DNA from: DASWUD01 sp036401755
Lineage (GTDB): Bacteria; Pseudomonadota; Gammaproteobacteria; Thiohalomonadales; Thiohalomonadaceae
NCBI GenBank assembly: GCA_036401755.1
Contig: DASWUD010000042.1
Location: 1-18,423 of the forward strand
DNA length: 18,423 nt
Reading direction: 5' to 3'
The notes beneath the pieces were generated by a model. It did no database searches. It was not told the DNA's origin and saw nothing but the letters and a program-made list of their open reading frames with translations. Both the position numbers and the translations under genes were made by a program. Shown one piece after another: positions 1-7,779 of the stretch (its first letter is position 1; the number at the start of each line of letters is the position of its first letter).

Positions 1-374
1 TCCATGTGAAGCATATCATCGTCACCGGTCACTACGGCTGTGGCGGGGTGCGCGCGGCGATGGAAAACAAGGAGCTGGGGCTCATCGACAACTGGCTGCG
101 TACCATCAAGGACACCTATCACCAGCACCATCGCAAGCTCGACCTGCTGAGCAGTGAGCAGGCCAAGCTCGATGCGCTGTGCGAACTCAACGTCAAGGCG
201 CAGGTCGCCAACGTCTGTCAAACCACGGTCGTGCAGAACGCCTGGCGTCGTGGCCAGGAGCTTTCGGTGCACGGCTGGATCTACAGCATCGCCGACGGAA
301 TAATCCATGATCTCGAAGTGACGGTCACCGGATTGGAGCAGGTGCCGGCGATCTATCATATCGAGAAGGAGTGA
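1..374 (+). CDS. can: Beta-class carbonic anhydrase, 3' part (5' truncated by window edge)
   Basis: This is the C-terminal 123 residues of a beta-carbonic anhydrase, the zinc enzyme that interconverts CO2 and bicarbonate in the cytoplasm. The frame is already open at base 3 and continues off the left edge, so the internal GTG at position 6 is not the start. The family signature GHYGCGG is visible. Its His (bases 30-32) and Cys (39-41) are two of the zinc ligands; the other Cys and the Asp/Arg dyad lie outside. The downstream CELNV and VHGW segments also match E. coli Can, as recalled. About 95 residues are missing relative to the 220-residue E. coli protein. The TGA stop ends at 374, directly against the stop of the convergent kinase gene. 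Confidence 0.93.
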   Translation, partial: HVKHIIVTGHYGCGGVRAAMENKELGLIDNWLRTIKDTYHQHHRKLDLLSSEQAKLDALCELNVKAQVANVCQTTVVQNAWRRGQELSVHGWIYSIADGIIHDLEVTVTGLEQVPAIYHIEKE

Positions 375-3272
375 TCACCCCTCCAGGGCCATCGTCGTTC
401 GTCGCGCCGACTCCACCGAGCACAATGCGTCGCGCAGCTTGGCAAGGTTGATGGGCTTGGTGAGCACCGTATCCATCCCCACCAGCAGGCACTCCTGCAG
501 ATTCTCCTGGGTAATGTCGGCCGTCAGTGCAATCACCGGCACGCTGGCGGTTGCTGCGCCCATTTTGCGCAGGCGGCGTGTCGCCTCCAGTCCATCGATC
601 CCCGGCATGTGTATATCCATCAGCACCACATCGAAGGTTTCTGTTTCCAGAATGGCCAGGGCATCAAGCCCGTCAATGGCGGTCTGCACCTCGCATCCCT
701 CCATGGTGAGCAGTACGCTGCCGGCGCGCCGGTTGATCTCATTGTCTTCCACCAGCAGGATCTTCAATTTTCCGACCGCGCCTGAACTGGGCGCAGATAC
801 AGTTTCAGCGCGATCTATCGTACGTCTGTCGCGTGGAAGGCGCAGGGTGAACCAGAAGGTGCTGCCCCGATTCAACTCGCTGACCACACCGATGGTGCCA
901 CCCATCGCCTCCACCAGGCGGCGACAGATGGCCAGGCCGAGCCCGGTGCCGCCGTAGCGGCGTGCAATGGATGAGTCGATCTGCGAGAAGGAGGAGAACA
1001 GCCGAGACTGCAGCAGCGGGTCGACACCGATGCCGGTATCACGCACGGAGAACTTGAGGGTCACATGGGTAGCGTCGTCCTCAAGGGACTGCACCTCGAC
1101 GGCCACGGCACCGCGTTCGGTGAACTTGATGGCATTACCCATCAGATTGAACAGTACCTGGCGTAGCCGCGTCGCATCACCTACCAGCGAGTGCGGCACC
1201 GCATCATGCACCACGCAACTGAGTTCGAGGCGGCTGCGCTCGGCGAGTGGTCTCATCAATATCGCCATCTCTTCCAGCAGGGTGCGCACCTCGAACGAGA
1301 CCGGTGTAATCTCCAGCATGCCCGCCTCGATTTTGGAAAGGTCGAGCACATCATTGAGAATCGTCAGCAGTGATTCGCCGGAGAGATTGATGGTCTCCAC
1401 ATACTCACGCTGCTTGGGCGTCAGTTCTGTGCGCTCCAGCACCTTGAGCATGGTCAACGCGCCGTTGAGTGGCGTCCGAATTTCATGACTCATGATCGCA
1501 AGAAACTCGCTCTTGGCACGCACGGCCTTCTCTGCCTCGATATTGGCCTGCCGCAGGCGCCGCTCAGCTTCCTTGCGCAGGGTGATATCGGTGAGACTGA
1601 TCAACACCGCAGACTCGCCAGCAAACTCGACACCGACCGACGCCATCAACAGGTCATAAACATTGCCTTCGTAATCCTTCATGCGCAGCTCAAAACCCTT
1701 CACGCCACCCTCGGCATGAAACTTCTCCAGATAGCGCTGCCGATCCTCCAGACTTACATAGAAGTCGCGGGCATAGAGCTGCTCCATGGGCACGTTCTCC
1801 ACCCGGAACAACGCCACCGCCGCCGGGTTGAGTTGCAATACTTTGCTGTCATCCATCCGCGTGATGGCCGTGGGCGTGGGGACATACTCAAACGCCTTAC
1901 GAAAGTTCTCTTCGCTGGTCTTGAGCGCCAGCTCGATGCGTTTGCGCTCACTGATGTCATTGGCCGAGACCAGGATGGCATCATCGCCATCGTAGTTGAT
2001 CCGTACGGCGGAGATTAGCGCATAAAACTGGCGGCCCTTGGCGGTCTTTAAATGAAATTCGACATTGAGGGCCCGGCCATCGGTGCGCAGCTTGTCGAGT
2101 AAAATTTTCCGATCTTCCGCCCGCACGTAAAAATCGTGCGAGCGCTGCCCGATACCACCGCCCTCTGCATGTTCAAACAGATCCACCGCCAGTTCATTGT
2201 CATAGAGGATCTTGCCGTCATCGAGGCGGGTCACGATCAGTGGAAACGGCACGTTGGCGAGCAGGGTGCGCCGCAGCAGCTCACTCTCCAGCACTACATG
2301 GGTGCGCTCGGCGACGCGCTGCTCCAGATGATCGCGGATCGCCTGCAATTCGCGGGTGGCTGTCTCCACGTCTCGACGCAGGCGTGCCGGATAGCCCAAG
2401 CGCCAGGCGCCAAACAAGCCGGTCGCCAGCGCCAGAAACAGTGCGCCGCTGCGGTGAAACCAGGTATCGGGTGCCAGCCTCTGCCATCCGCCGTGGGGCA
2501 TGGCCATCAGCTCCCAGCGTCGTCCCGCGACGCTGAGCTCAACGCTCACCGGATCGCCATCGATCACCTCCCGGTTACCAAACAGCGGTGCAGCGGTTGC
2601 GCCATCCTCTGAATGATCACGAATGGCCATCTCGATACGTGGCACATCCGTGGCCAATCCGGCCTGCTGCAGTAGTTGTGGCCAATCGATGACTACCGTG
2701 GCCAGGCCCCAGAATTGCTCGCTGCCATCGGGCTGGGGCAGGTAGATTGGCTTGCGCACGACCAGCCCGGTTCCCCCTTGCACCAGCTGAAGCGGGCCGG
2801 CCATCAGCATCTTTTTTGATGCTATGGTCTGGCGCACTGCTGCAGCTTGTTCGGGCAGGTTCAGCAGATCAATCCCCGCCACCTGCTGGTTTCCCTGCAG
2901 GGGATAGAAATGGGTAATGGTGGTACCCCGCGCCAGCTGAATACTGCGGATCGCCCCCTGGTGCTCTTCGAGCATCTGGCGGGCGAGGCGCTGAAATTCT
3001 GCATCATTGATGTCGCCGTGGGCGAAGAGGTAGCTGTTGAGTGTATTCGGTATCTGTAAATTGTGGCTGAGCGCGTTGTCGAGGCGGGAGTGCAGGGAGT
3101 TGAGCTCGATAAAAATATGATCGCGCTGAGCCGAGGCAAACCCTGCCTGATAGTTGCGCTCGTAGTAGAAATAGGCCCCAGCCACGCACAGCATCATGCA
3201 CACGGAAAGCAGGATCACCAGCGGCGGGGAAAGTGTTTTCACTTGCTCATTTAATGCCGTCACCATCTGCAC
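375..3272 (-). CDS. Membrane hybrid sensor histidine kinase: CHASE-like sensor, two PAS, HisKA, HATPase, REC
   Basis: A 965-residue hybrid sensor kinase. In order: a transmembrane segment (about 17-37), a periplasmic CHASE-like region (about 40-260), a second membrane segment (about 275-294), a short coiled coil (about 300-325), two PAS domains (about 335-445 and 455-570), and a HisKA domain with H596 in MSHEIRTPLN. The ATPase domain has N-box N713, DTGIG 745-749 and GGTGLGL 774-780. A receiver domain has acceptor D886, D843, T917 and K939. The two PAS domains share a DFYV..EDR motif and look like a tandem duplication. There is no Hpt domain, so an outside phosphotransfer protein is probably needed. 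The longest frame starts with GTG at 3272. An ATG at 3266, with AGGG five bases upstream, is the better start (963 residues). No partner regulator lies nearby, so the signal and output are unknown. Confidence 0.93.
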   Translation of the reverse strand: MQMVTALNEQVKTLSPPLVILLSVCMMLCVAGAYFYYERNYQAGFASAQRDHIFIELNSLHSRLDNALSHNLQIPNTLNSYLFAHGDINDAEFQRLARQMLEEHQGAIRSIQLARGTTITHFYPLQGNQQVAGIDLLNLPEQAAAVRQTIASKKMLMAGPLQLVQGGTGLVVRKPIYLPQPDGSEQFWGLATVVIDWPQLLQQAGLATDVPRIEMAIRDHSEDGATAAPLFGNREVIDGDPVSVELSVAGRRWELMAMPHGGWQRLAPDTWFHRSGALFLALATGLFGAWRLGYPARLRRDVETATRELQAIRDHLEQRVAERTHVVLESELLRRTLLANVPFPLIVTRLDDGKILYDNELAVDLFEHAEGGGIGQRSHDFYVRAEDRKILLDKLRTDGRALNVEFHLKTAKGRQFYALISAVRINYDGDDAILVSANDISERKRIELALKTSEENFRKAFEYVPTPTAITRMDDSKVLQLNPAAVALFRVENVPMEQLYARDFYVSLEDRQRYLEKFHAEGGVKGFELRMKDYEGNVYDLLMASVGVEFAGESAVLISLTDITLRKEAERRLRQANIEAEKAVRAKSEFLAIMSHEIRTPLNGALTMLKVLERTELTPKQREYVETINLSGESLLTILNDVLDLSKIEAGMLEITPVSFEVRTLLEEMAILMRPLAERSRLELSCVVHDAVPHSLVGDATRLRQVLFNLMGNAIKFTERGAVAVEVQSLEDDATHVTLKFSVRDTGIGVDPLLQSRLFSSFSQIDSSIARRYGGTGLGLAICRRLVEAMGGTIGVVSELNRGSTFWFTLRLPRDRRTIDRAETVSAPSSGAVGKLKILLVEDNEINRRAGSVLLTMEGCEVQTAIDGLDALAILETETFDVVLMDIHMPGIDGLEATRRLRKMGAATASVPVIALTADITQENLQECLLVGMDTVLTKPINLAKLRDALCSVESARRTTMALEG

Positions 3273-3529
3273 CCTGTGGTCATGCTACTCAAAATACACC
3301 GGCTCGATTTCTCAAAACACACCAGGCAGCGCACCGCTGGCCAGACCAATCATCGTGCCGAATGTCTGAAGCGAAACCAGCAGCTCGTTGCACGGCTGGT
3401 CAAAAGCATCAATGCCGGGGAGTATCCAGAAATTCGATAAGACAATCACGGGGGCTGAAGCCGCTTCCTGCTGAACAGTACAGGCTCCCGATGGGGCTTG
3501 CCCCATTCTACTGATCAAATAGTCGAAAA
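3273..3529. other. Intergenic region between the kinase gene and the gpmI-operon tail
   Basis: About 257 bases hold no supportable gene. Visible are the direct repeats at 3288-3322 and a palindrome ATGGGGC-TT-GCCCCAT at 3490-3505. The palindrome lies 25-40 bases past the stop of the 85-residue gene. It has no U-tract on either strand, so it is only a weak candidate for a 3'-end hairpin. Confidence 0.5.
3288..3322. repeat. Pair of near-identical 12-bp direct repeats upstream of the hybrid kinase gene
   Basis: CTCAAAATACAC (3288-3299) and CTCAAAACACAC (3311-3322) differ at one base and start 23 bp apart, about two helical turns. They lie 16-57 bp upstream of the kinase start codon, where a regulator binding a tandem site could act. 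This is a pattern only; no known regulator motif was recognised. Confidence 0.4.
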
Positions 3530-3787
3530 TTAAGGCGATCCGTGCCGATTTAGCCGAATGACCTCACTGACCATTCGGTAGATGCGCTCTTCATTGAGTG
3601 ACAGGATCACCTGTGCCAGGCTCGCCTCGCCCGCAGCATTGAGCTGGCGAGAGAGGTTGCCTAGCTCGGAATAACGGCGGTTGGCGGGCAGGACTGCCAG
3701 TGTAGCGAACCATCTGCGCAGGGCGTCGTCCTCGGCCAACACCTGAACCAGCGTGACATACTCGGCAGGGATCTCTGCTTCACTCAT
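3530..3787 (-). CDS. Small protein of unknown function, last gene of the gpmI operon
   Basis: An 85-residue protein that I do not recognise. It starts with ATG at 3787 and ends at 3530. It is rich in Leu, Ala, Glu and Arg, has no cysteine, signal peptide or membrane segment, and its pattern suggests a small all-helical soluble domain (helices around 8-32, 36-50 and 55-79). Trp26 is the only tryptophan. The gene starts 17 bases after the yajL stop on the same strand, so it is probably co-transcribed and translated by reinitiation, since its ribosome-binding site is poor. The case for a real gene is operon spacing and orientation, not homology. Confidence 0.6.
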   Translation of the reverse strand: MSEAEIPAEYVTLVQVLAEDDALRRWFATLAVLPANRRYSELGNLSRQLNAAGEASLAQVILSLNEERIYRMVSEVIRLNRHGSP

Positions 3788-3804
3788 AGGATTCGCCCCG
3801 TCTG

Positions 3805-4353
3805 TCAGTGAGGCCGCACCAATCCTGCCTCCACCTTGGTGCGCGTCTCTTTATCTGCCAGCACCTCTATGAGGTGCAGGGTAAAATCCATGGCGGTGCC
3901 GGGGCCGCGCGAGGTGATCACCTTGCCGTCCTGCACCACGCTGTCGGTGACGTAGTGGATGTCGGCCATCTTGTCGAGATAGCCGGGGAAGCTGGTGGCG
4001 CGCTTGCCCTTGAGCACTCCGGCGTGGGCCAACACCTTGGGCGCGGCGCAGATGGCGGCAACGTAGTGTCCAGCGGCGGCCATCTTTTTCACCAGCTCAA
4101 CGATGCGCGGGTCGTGATCGAGCCGTTCGGCACCGGGGCCGCCACCGGGCAGCACGATCATATCGAACGCTTCGTGCATGACAGCATCGAGGGTGGTCTG
4201 CGGTACCAGTACCACACCACGCGAGGCGGTGACCGGTCCACTTTCGAGCCCGGCACTGACCACCTCGATGCCGGCGCGCACCAGCAGGTCGAGGATGGTG
4301 ACGGCTTCTAGTTCTTCGCAACCGTGGGCGAGGGGAACAAGGACACGTGCCAT
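3805..4353 (-). CDS. yajL: DJ-1/PfpI family protein, YajL-like
   Basis: A 182-residue DJ-1/PfpI family protein closest in my reading to E. coli YajL. Members are linked to protection of proteins from oxidative or electrophile damage; the exact chemistry is debated. The nucleophile-elbow Cys is C102 in AAICAAPKVLA, the partner Glu is E16 in GCEELEAVT, and the motifs VLPGGGPGAE and TSRGPGTAMDF are family-typical. There is no signal peptide, so it should be cytoplasmic. The ATG at 4353 has a good purine-rich ribosome-binding site (GAGGAGAG) about 8 bases upstream. The first 46 bases overlap the end of yibQ in another frame, which suggests translational coupling. In E. coli yajL lies elsewhere, so its place at the end of this operon is a lineage feature. 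Confidence 0.9.
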   Translation of the reverse strand: MARVLVPLAHGCEELEAVTILDLLVRAGIEVVSAGLESGPVTASRGVVLVPQTTLDAVMHEAFDMIVLPGGGPGAERLDHDPRIVELVKKMAAAGHYVAAICAAPKVLAHAGVLKGKRATSFPGYLDKMADIHYVTDSVVQDGKVITSRGPGTAMDFTLHLIEVLADKETRTKVEAGLVRPH

Positions 4354-5141
4354 GGTGGATCTCTCCTCTGTTGTTTGGCTTCGAGCAGCTGCGACACCGT
4401 GACCAGTCGGATGCCGAACCGTTCCATGCGCGGCAGTGTCTCCTCCAGCACAGTCAGTGTTTCGGGGTAGGGATGGCCGATCGCAATGGCGCTGCCGCGT
4501 TGGTGGGCCAGCTGCATCGCTTCAATGAGTTTGTGTTCGATGGCGTCGTTGGTGCGCACATGGTCGAGGAAGACGTCGCGGCCGGCGGTGGCCAGCCCCT
4601 CCTTGCGCGCCACGCGGCGGGCCACCGACCCTGTGGTGGTTCGACTGTCGATGAAGTAGAGGCCCCCACGCCGGTGCAACTCACTCATCAGCCACCCCAT
4701 CGCTTCGCTATCGCGGGTGAGGGCGCTGCCCATGTGGTTGTTGACGCCGCGTGCCTGCGGCAGGGCATCGAGGTTGGCGCGCAAGGTGCCGAGAAACTCC
4801 TCGCGGGACATCCCTGAGACGAGACCGCCGTGACCCAGTGGCTTGCCCTCCAAGGTCTCCATCGGCTGGTGCAGGATTACCTCACGCCCGGCGCTTTGCG
4901 CCAAGCGCGCCAGCCGGGCACCCTGGGGTGTCCCCGGCAGAATCGCGTAGGTGAGATGGCCCGGCAGGGCGATGGCGCGTTGACCGGCCGCCCAGCGATC
5001 GCCCAGGTCATCGATAATGATGGCAAGGCGTGGTGTGCTCGCCTCCTCTGCCCGGGTGGGCGGTGGCGCCAGCCAGAGCAGCACCCCCAGCAGGGGAGCT
5101 ACCAGGGCTGGAGCGCGCCACACCAGGCTGGTCACCCGCAA
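4308..5141 (-). CDS. yibQ: Divergent polysaccharide deacetylase family protein, YibQ-like, exported
   Basis: A 277-residue divergent polysaccharide deacetylase (YibQ family). An N-terminal hydrophobic segment ending near PTRAEEA (about residue 31) indicates export to the periplasm. Visible family motifs are IIIDDLG (Asp44/Asp45), HQPME (His91), GVNNHMGS (132-139), YFIDSRT (Asp165) and IAIGHPYPET. These resemble a metal-binding deacetylase fold; the substrate is not established. Position after envC, here with ctpA between, matches E. coli envC-yibQ. The start is uncertain: the longest frame begins with TTG at 5141, seven bases after the ctpA stop and with no clear ribosome-binding site. A GTG at 5135 is also possible. 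Translation probably depends on coupling to ctpA. Confidence 0.9.
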   Translation of the reverse strand: MRVTSLVWRAPALVAPLLGVLLWLAPPPTRAEEASTPRLAIIIDDLGDRWAAGQRAIALPGHLTYAILPGTPQGARLARLAQSAGREVILHQPMETLEGKPLGHGGLVSGMSREEFLGTLRANLDALPQARGVNNHMGSALTRDSEAMGWLMSELHRRGGLYFIDSRTTTGSVARRVARKEGLATAGRDVFLDHVRTNDAIEHKLIEAMQLAHQRGSAIAIGHPYPETLTVLEETLPRMERFGIRLVTVSQLLEAKQQRRDPPWHVSLFPSPTVAKN

Positions 5142-5148
5142 CAGCGGC

Positions 5149-6486
5149 TTATTTGCCGCGTGTCTGGAGGATGCTCAGCCCTTTGAGCAGCGAGAGTGCC
5201 TGATGGAGTGCGAAGTCCTGGCTGGCCAGATCGACCTCTTCTTCAGCCGCTTTCTCTCCCTTGCTCTCGGCGGCCGGTTTTTTCTCCTTGTTACCGTTAG
5301 TAAGGTGGCCCGACAGATCGGCCTCCTTGATCGGCTCGAAGCCGTCGTTCTCGGCCTTGGCCACCTTGAGCGGCTCGACCACCACATCCGGTTCGATCCC
5401 CTCGGCCTGAATGGAGCGCCCCGACGGGGTGTAGTAGCGGGCGGTGGTGATCTTCACTGCGGTGTTGTTGCTCATGGGGAAGATGGTCTGCACCGAACCC
5501 TTGCCGAAGCTGCGCGTACCCATGATGATGGCGCGCTTCTGGTCCTGCAGGGCGCCGGCAACGATCTCCGAGGCCGAGGCGGAGCCGCCATTGATCAGTA
5601 CCACCATCGGTGCCCCCTTCAGCAGGTCATTGGGGGTGGCACTGAAGCGCAGCTTGGCATCGGCCGCACGCCCCTCGGTGTAGACGATCAGCCCCTTCTC
5701 CAGGAAGGCATCGGAGACCGACACCGCGCCATTGAGCACGCCACCCGGATTGTTACGCAGATCGAGCACCAGTCCCTTCAGCTCGCCCTCGGACTTCTTC
5801 TTCAGATCCGTGATCGCCTTGGCCATATCCTCGGCGGTATGGGTCTGGAAGTTGGTGATGCGCACGTAGCCATAACCGGGGGCGAGCATTTTGCTCTTGA
5901 CGCTCTTCACCTTGATGACGTCGCGGGTCAGGGTCAGGGTCAGCGGTTTGTCCGCCCCTTCGCGCACAATGGTCAGGACGATGCTGGTGCCGGGCTTGCC
6001 GCGCATCATCTTTACCGCGTCGTTAAGGCTCATCCCCTTCACCGGGGTATCGTCGAGCTTGATGATGAGATCACCGGCCTTCACCCCGGCCCGCGAGGCG
6101 GGGGTGTCATCGATGGGGGAGATCACCTTGACGAAGCCGTCCTCCATGCCCACCTCAATGCCCAGGCCTCCGAACTCGCCGGTGGTACCCTCCTGCAGCT
6201 CCTTGAACTCATCCTTATCAAGATAGGAGGAGTGGGGATCGAGGCCGCTCAGCATGCCGCGAATGGCGTTCTCCAGCAGTTTCTTGTCCTCCACCGGCTC
6301 CACGTAGTCGGCCTTGACCTTGCCATAGACCTCGCTGAAGGTGCGCAGGTCCTCCAGGGGCAGGGCGGTCGCGGCTGAGGTCTTTTCGCTGGCCTTCTCG
6401 GCCAGCACACTACTGCCGACACTCAGGGTGACACCGAGCACCAGGCCGATGGAGAGGACCAAGACAGTACGCAATCTGGAATTCAT
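5149..6486 (-). CDS. ctpA: Carboxyl-terminal processing protease CtpA (S41 family)
   Basis: A 445-residue S41 serine protease of the CtpA/Prc family, which trims or degrades periplasmic proteins. In order: a signal peptide or anchor (about 7-29), an N-terminal helical region with GLDPHSSYLD, a PDZ domain (about 103-190, with GGLGIEV and AGDLIIKLDD), then the protease core. The catalytic triad is readable: S304 in GGSASASE, K329 in RSFGKGS and Q333, with the usual 25- and 4-residue spacings. The C-terminal tail is charged and low in complexity (about 395-420). The ATG at 6486 has AGGAG seven bases upstream. It is separated from envC by 113 bases and from yibQ by seven. In Pseudomonas, as I recall, ctpA also lies beside envC; cell-wall hydrolases are plausible substrates. 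Confidence 0.95.
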   Translation of the reverse strand: MNSRLRTVLVLSIGLVLGVTLSVGSSVLAEKASEKTSAATALPLEDLRTFSEVYGKVKADYVEPVEDKKLLENAIRGMLSGLDPHSSYLDKDEFKELQEGTTGEFGGLGIEVGMEDGFVKVISPIDDTPASRAGVKAGDLIIKLDDTPVKGMSLNDAVKMMRGKPGTSIVLTIVREGADKPLTLTLTRDVIKVKSVKSKMLAPGYGYVRITNFQTHTAEDMAKAITDLKKKSEGELKGLVLDLRNNPGGVLNGAVSVSDAFLEKGLIVYTEGRAADAKLRFSATPNDLLKGAPMVVLINGGSASASEIVAGALQDQKRAIIMGTRSFGKGSVQTIFPMSNNTAVKITTARYYTPSGRSIQAEGIEPDVVVEPLKVAKAENDGFEPIKEADLSGHLTNGNKEKKPAAESKGEKAAEEEVDLASQDFALHQALSLLKGLSILQTRGK

Positions 6487-6599
6487 GTAAGGCTCCTGGG
6501 GTGCCCGTTTCCATCGGGCGGCCCGCTTCTGTTAAGTGGCACCAACATCGGTACCATGCATTAAATAGTAACCCACCTGCGTTGTGCCGCCATAGGGTC

Positions 6600-7760
6600 T
6601 TAGCGTCGACACCACTGCCCGGGATTGGCGGGCTTGCCATTATGGCGGATCTCGAAATAGAGGGCGTTGCGCTCCTGGCCGCCGCTGCTGCCCACTGCCG
6701 CCACCACTTCACCCCCCTTCACCCAGTCACCAACCCCCTTGTAGAGGGTCTGGTTATGGCCGTAGAGGCTCATGTAGCCGTCGCCGTGGTCGATGATGAG
6801 CAACAGCCCATAACCCCGCAGCCACTCGGCGAAGGCGACACGACCATGGGAGATAGCCCTGACCTGTTGTCCCTCCGACGCGCCGATCAGCACCCCCTGC
6901 CAGGCAAGGGAGCCGACATTGCGCTTGGAGCCGTAGTTGGCCAGAAACGGCCCCCTCACCGGCCAGCCCAGCTTTCCCTTGAGGGTGCTGAAGGCCTTGC
7001 CCTCGCTATCGGGGGGAATATCCTCCAGCGCTCGACTCAGTGCCGAGATCAGCGTCTGCAACTCCTTCTCGTCGGCGCTCAGGCGCACCAGCTGTTGATC
7101 CTTGCTGCTGATCTCATTCTTGAGCCTTCCCAGCAGCGAGGTGCGCTTGCCGCGGCTCGCCTCCAGTTCCCACTGTTGCGCCGCGCTCTTGTCGCGCAAC
7201 TGCTGTAGCTGCTCGGTTTCGGCCGCCATCTCCGCCTTCACGGTGGTCAGCTCATCGAGGCTGGCGTTAATGGCGGAGATGCGCTCGAAACGGGCGCGGT
7301 GCAGGTAGTCATAGTAGGTGACGACGCGCCCTACGGCTGCGGGATCCTCCTGGTTCAGCAGGATCTTCACATACTCCTGGCGCCCCGCCGCGTAGGCCGC
7401 GCGCAACTGACGGGCGAGATGGTCGCGCTGTTCGTCGAGCTTCCCCTCTATACGCCGCTGCTTGCGTTCCAGGGTGCGCAGCTGGCCTGCCTGTTTGGCG
7501 AGCTGGTCATCAAGCTCCGCGATATTGCGGCGCAGGGTGGCGATACTCTCCTCCAAATCGCGCAATTCGTTGCGCATGGCGTCGTAGCGGCTGCGCACCC
7601 GGTTGAGATCGCCGCGCAGAGTGTCGATGCGCGAGCGCAGCTGCTTGAGTTCGATCTCCTTGTTCTGGCGGGGGGTGGCTGCCGGGGTGAGAGGAGCGGT
7701 GGCGAGAGCCGCCAACAGCAGGGCGATCAGTGGATAACGCCCACCCTGACGCATCACCAC
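6600..7760 (-). CDS. envC: EnvC-type murein hydrolase activator (degenerate LytM domain)
   Basis: A 386-residue EnvC-like protein. It has a signal peptide (about 8-27, cut near PAAT), long coiled coils (about 33-125 and 165-250) and a C-terminal LytM/M23 domain (about 262-383). The zinc-ligand positions are lost: the first His-x(3)-Asp motif reads WQGVLIGA and the final HxH reads ALY in NALYFEIRHNG, as in E. coli EnvC (SLYFEIR). It should therefore activate amidases at the septum rather than cut peptidoglycan. The coiled coil is where the family binds FtsEX. The start may be GTG 7760, GTG 7757 or ATG 7754, with GGGAAG just upstream. The gene follows gpmI by 19 bases, as in E. coli. Confidence 0.95.
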   Translation of the reverse strand: MVMRQGGRYPLIALLLAALATAPLTPAATPRQNKEIELKQLRSRIDTLRGDLNRVRSRYDAMRNELRDLEESIATLRRNIAELDDQLAKQAGQLRTLERKQRRIEGKLDEQRDHLARQLRAAYAAGRQEYVKILLNQEDPAAVGRVVTYYDYLHRARFERISAINASLDELTTVKAEMAAETEQLQQLRDKSAAQQWELEASRGKRTSLLGRLKNEISSKDQQLVRLSADEKELQTLISALSRALEDIPPDSEGKAFSTLKGKLGWPVRGPFLANYGSKRNVGSLAWQGVLIGASEGQQVRAISHGRVAFAEWLRGYGLLLIIDHGDGYMSLYGHNQTLYKGVGDWVKGGEVVAAVGSSGGQERNALYFEIRHNGKPANPGQWCRR

Positions 7761-7779
7761 CGCTTCCCGTACCGGCCCG

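Noticed and set aside
3312..3518. A 68-residue open frame on the - strand between the kinase gene and the small hypothetical gene
   Set aside because: It would have to start at TTG, or at ATG 3506, with no ribosome-binding site. It spans the ATGGGGC palindrome, ends in the direct repeat, and its protein resembles nothing I recognise.
5017..6378. A 453-residue open frame on the + strand opposite yibQ/ctpA
   Set aside because: It lies antisense to a well-supported S41 protease. Its translation is rich in His, Gly and Leu without domain motifs, as expected from the complement of GC-rich coding DNA.
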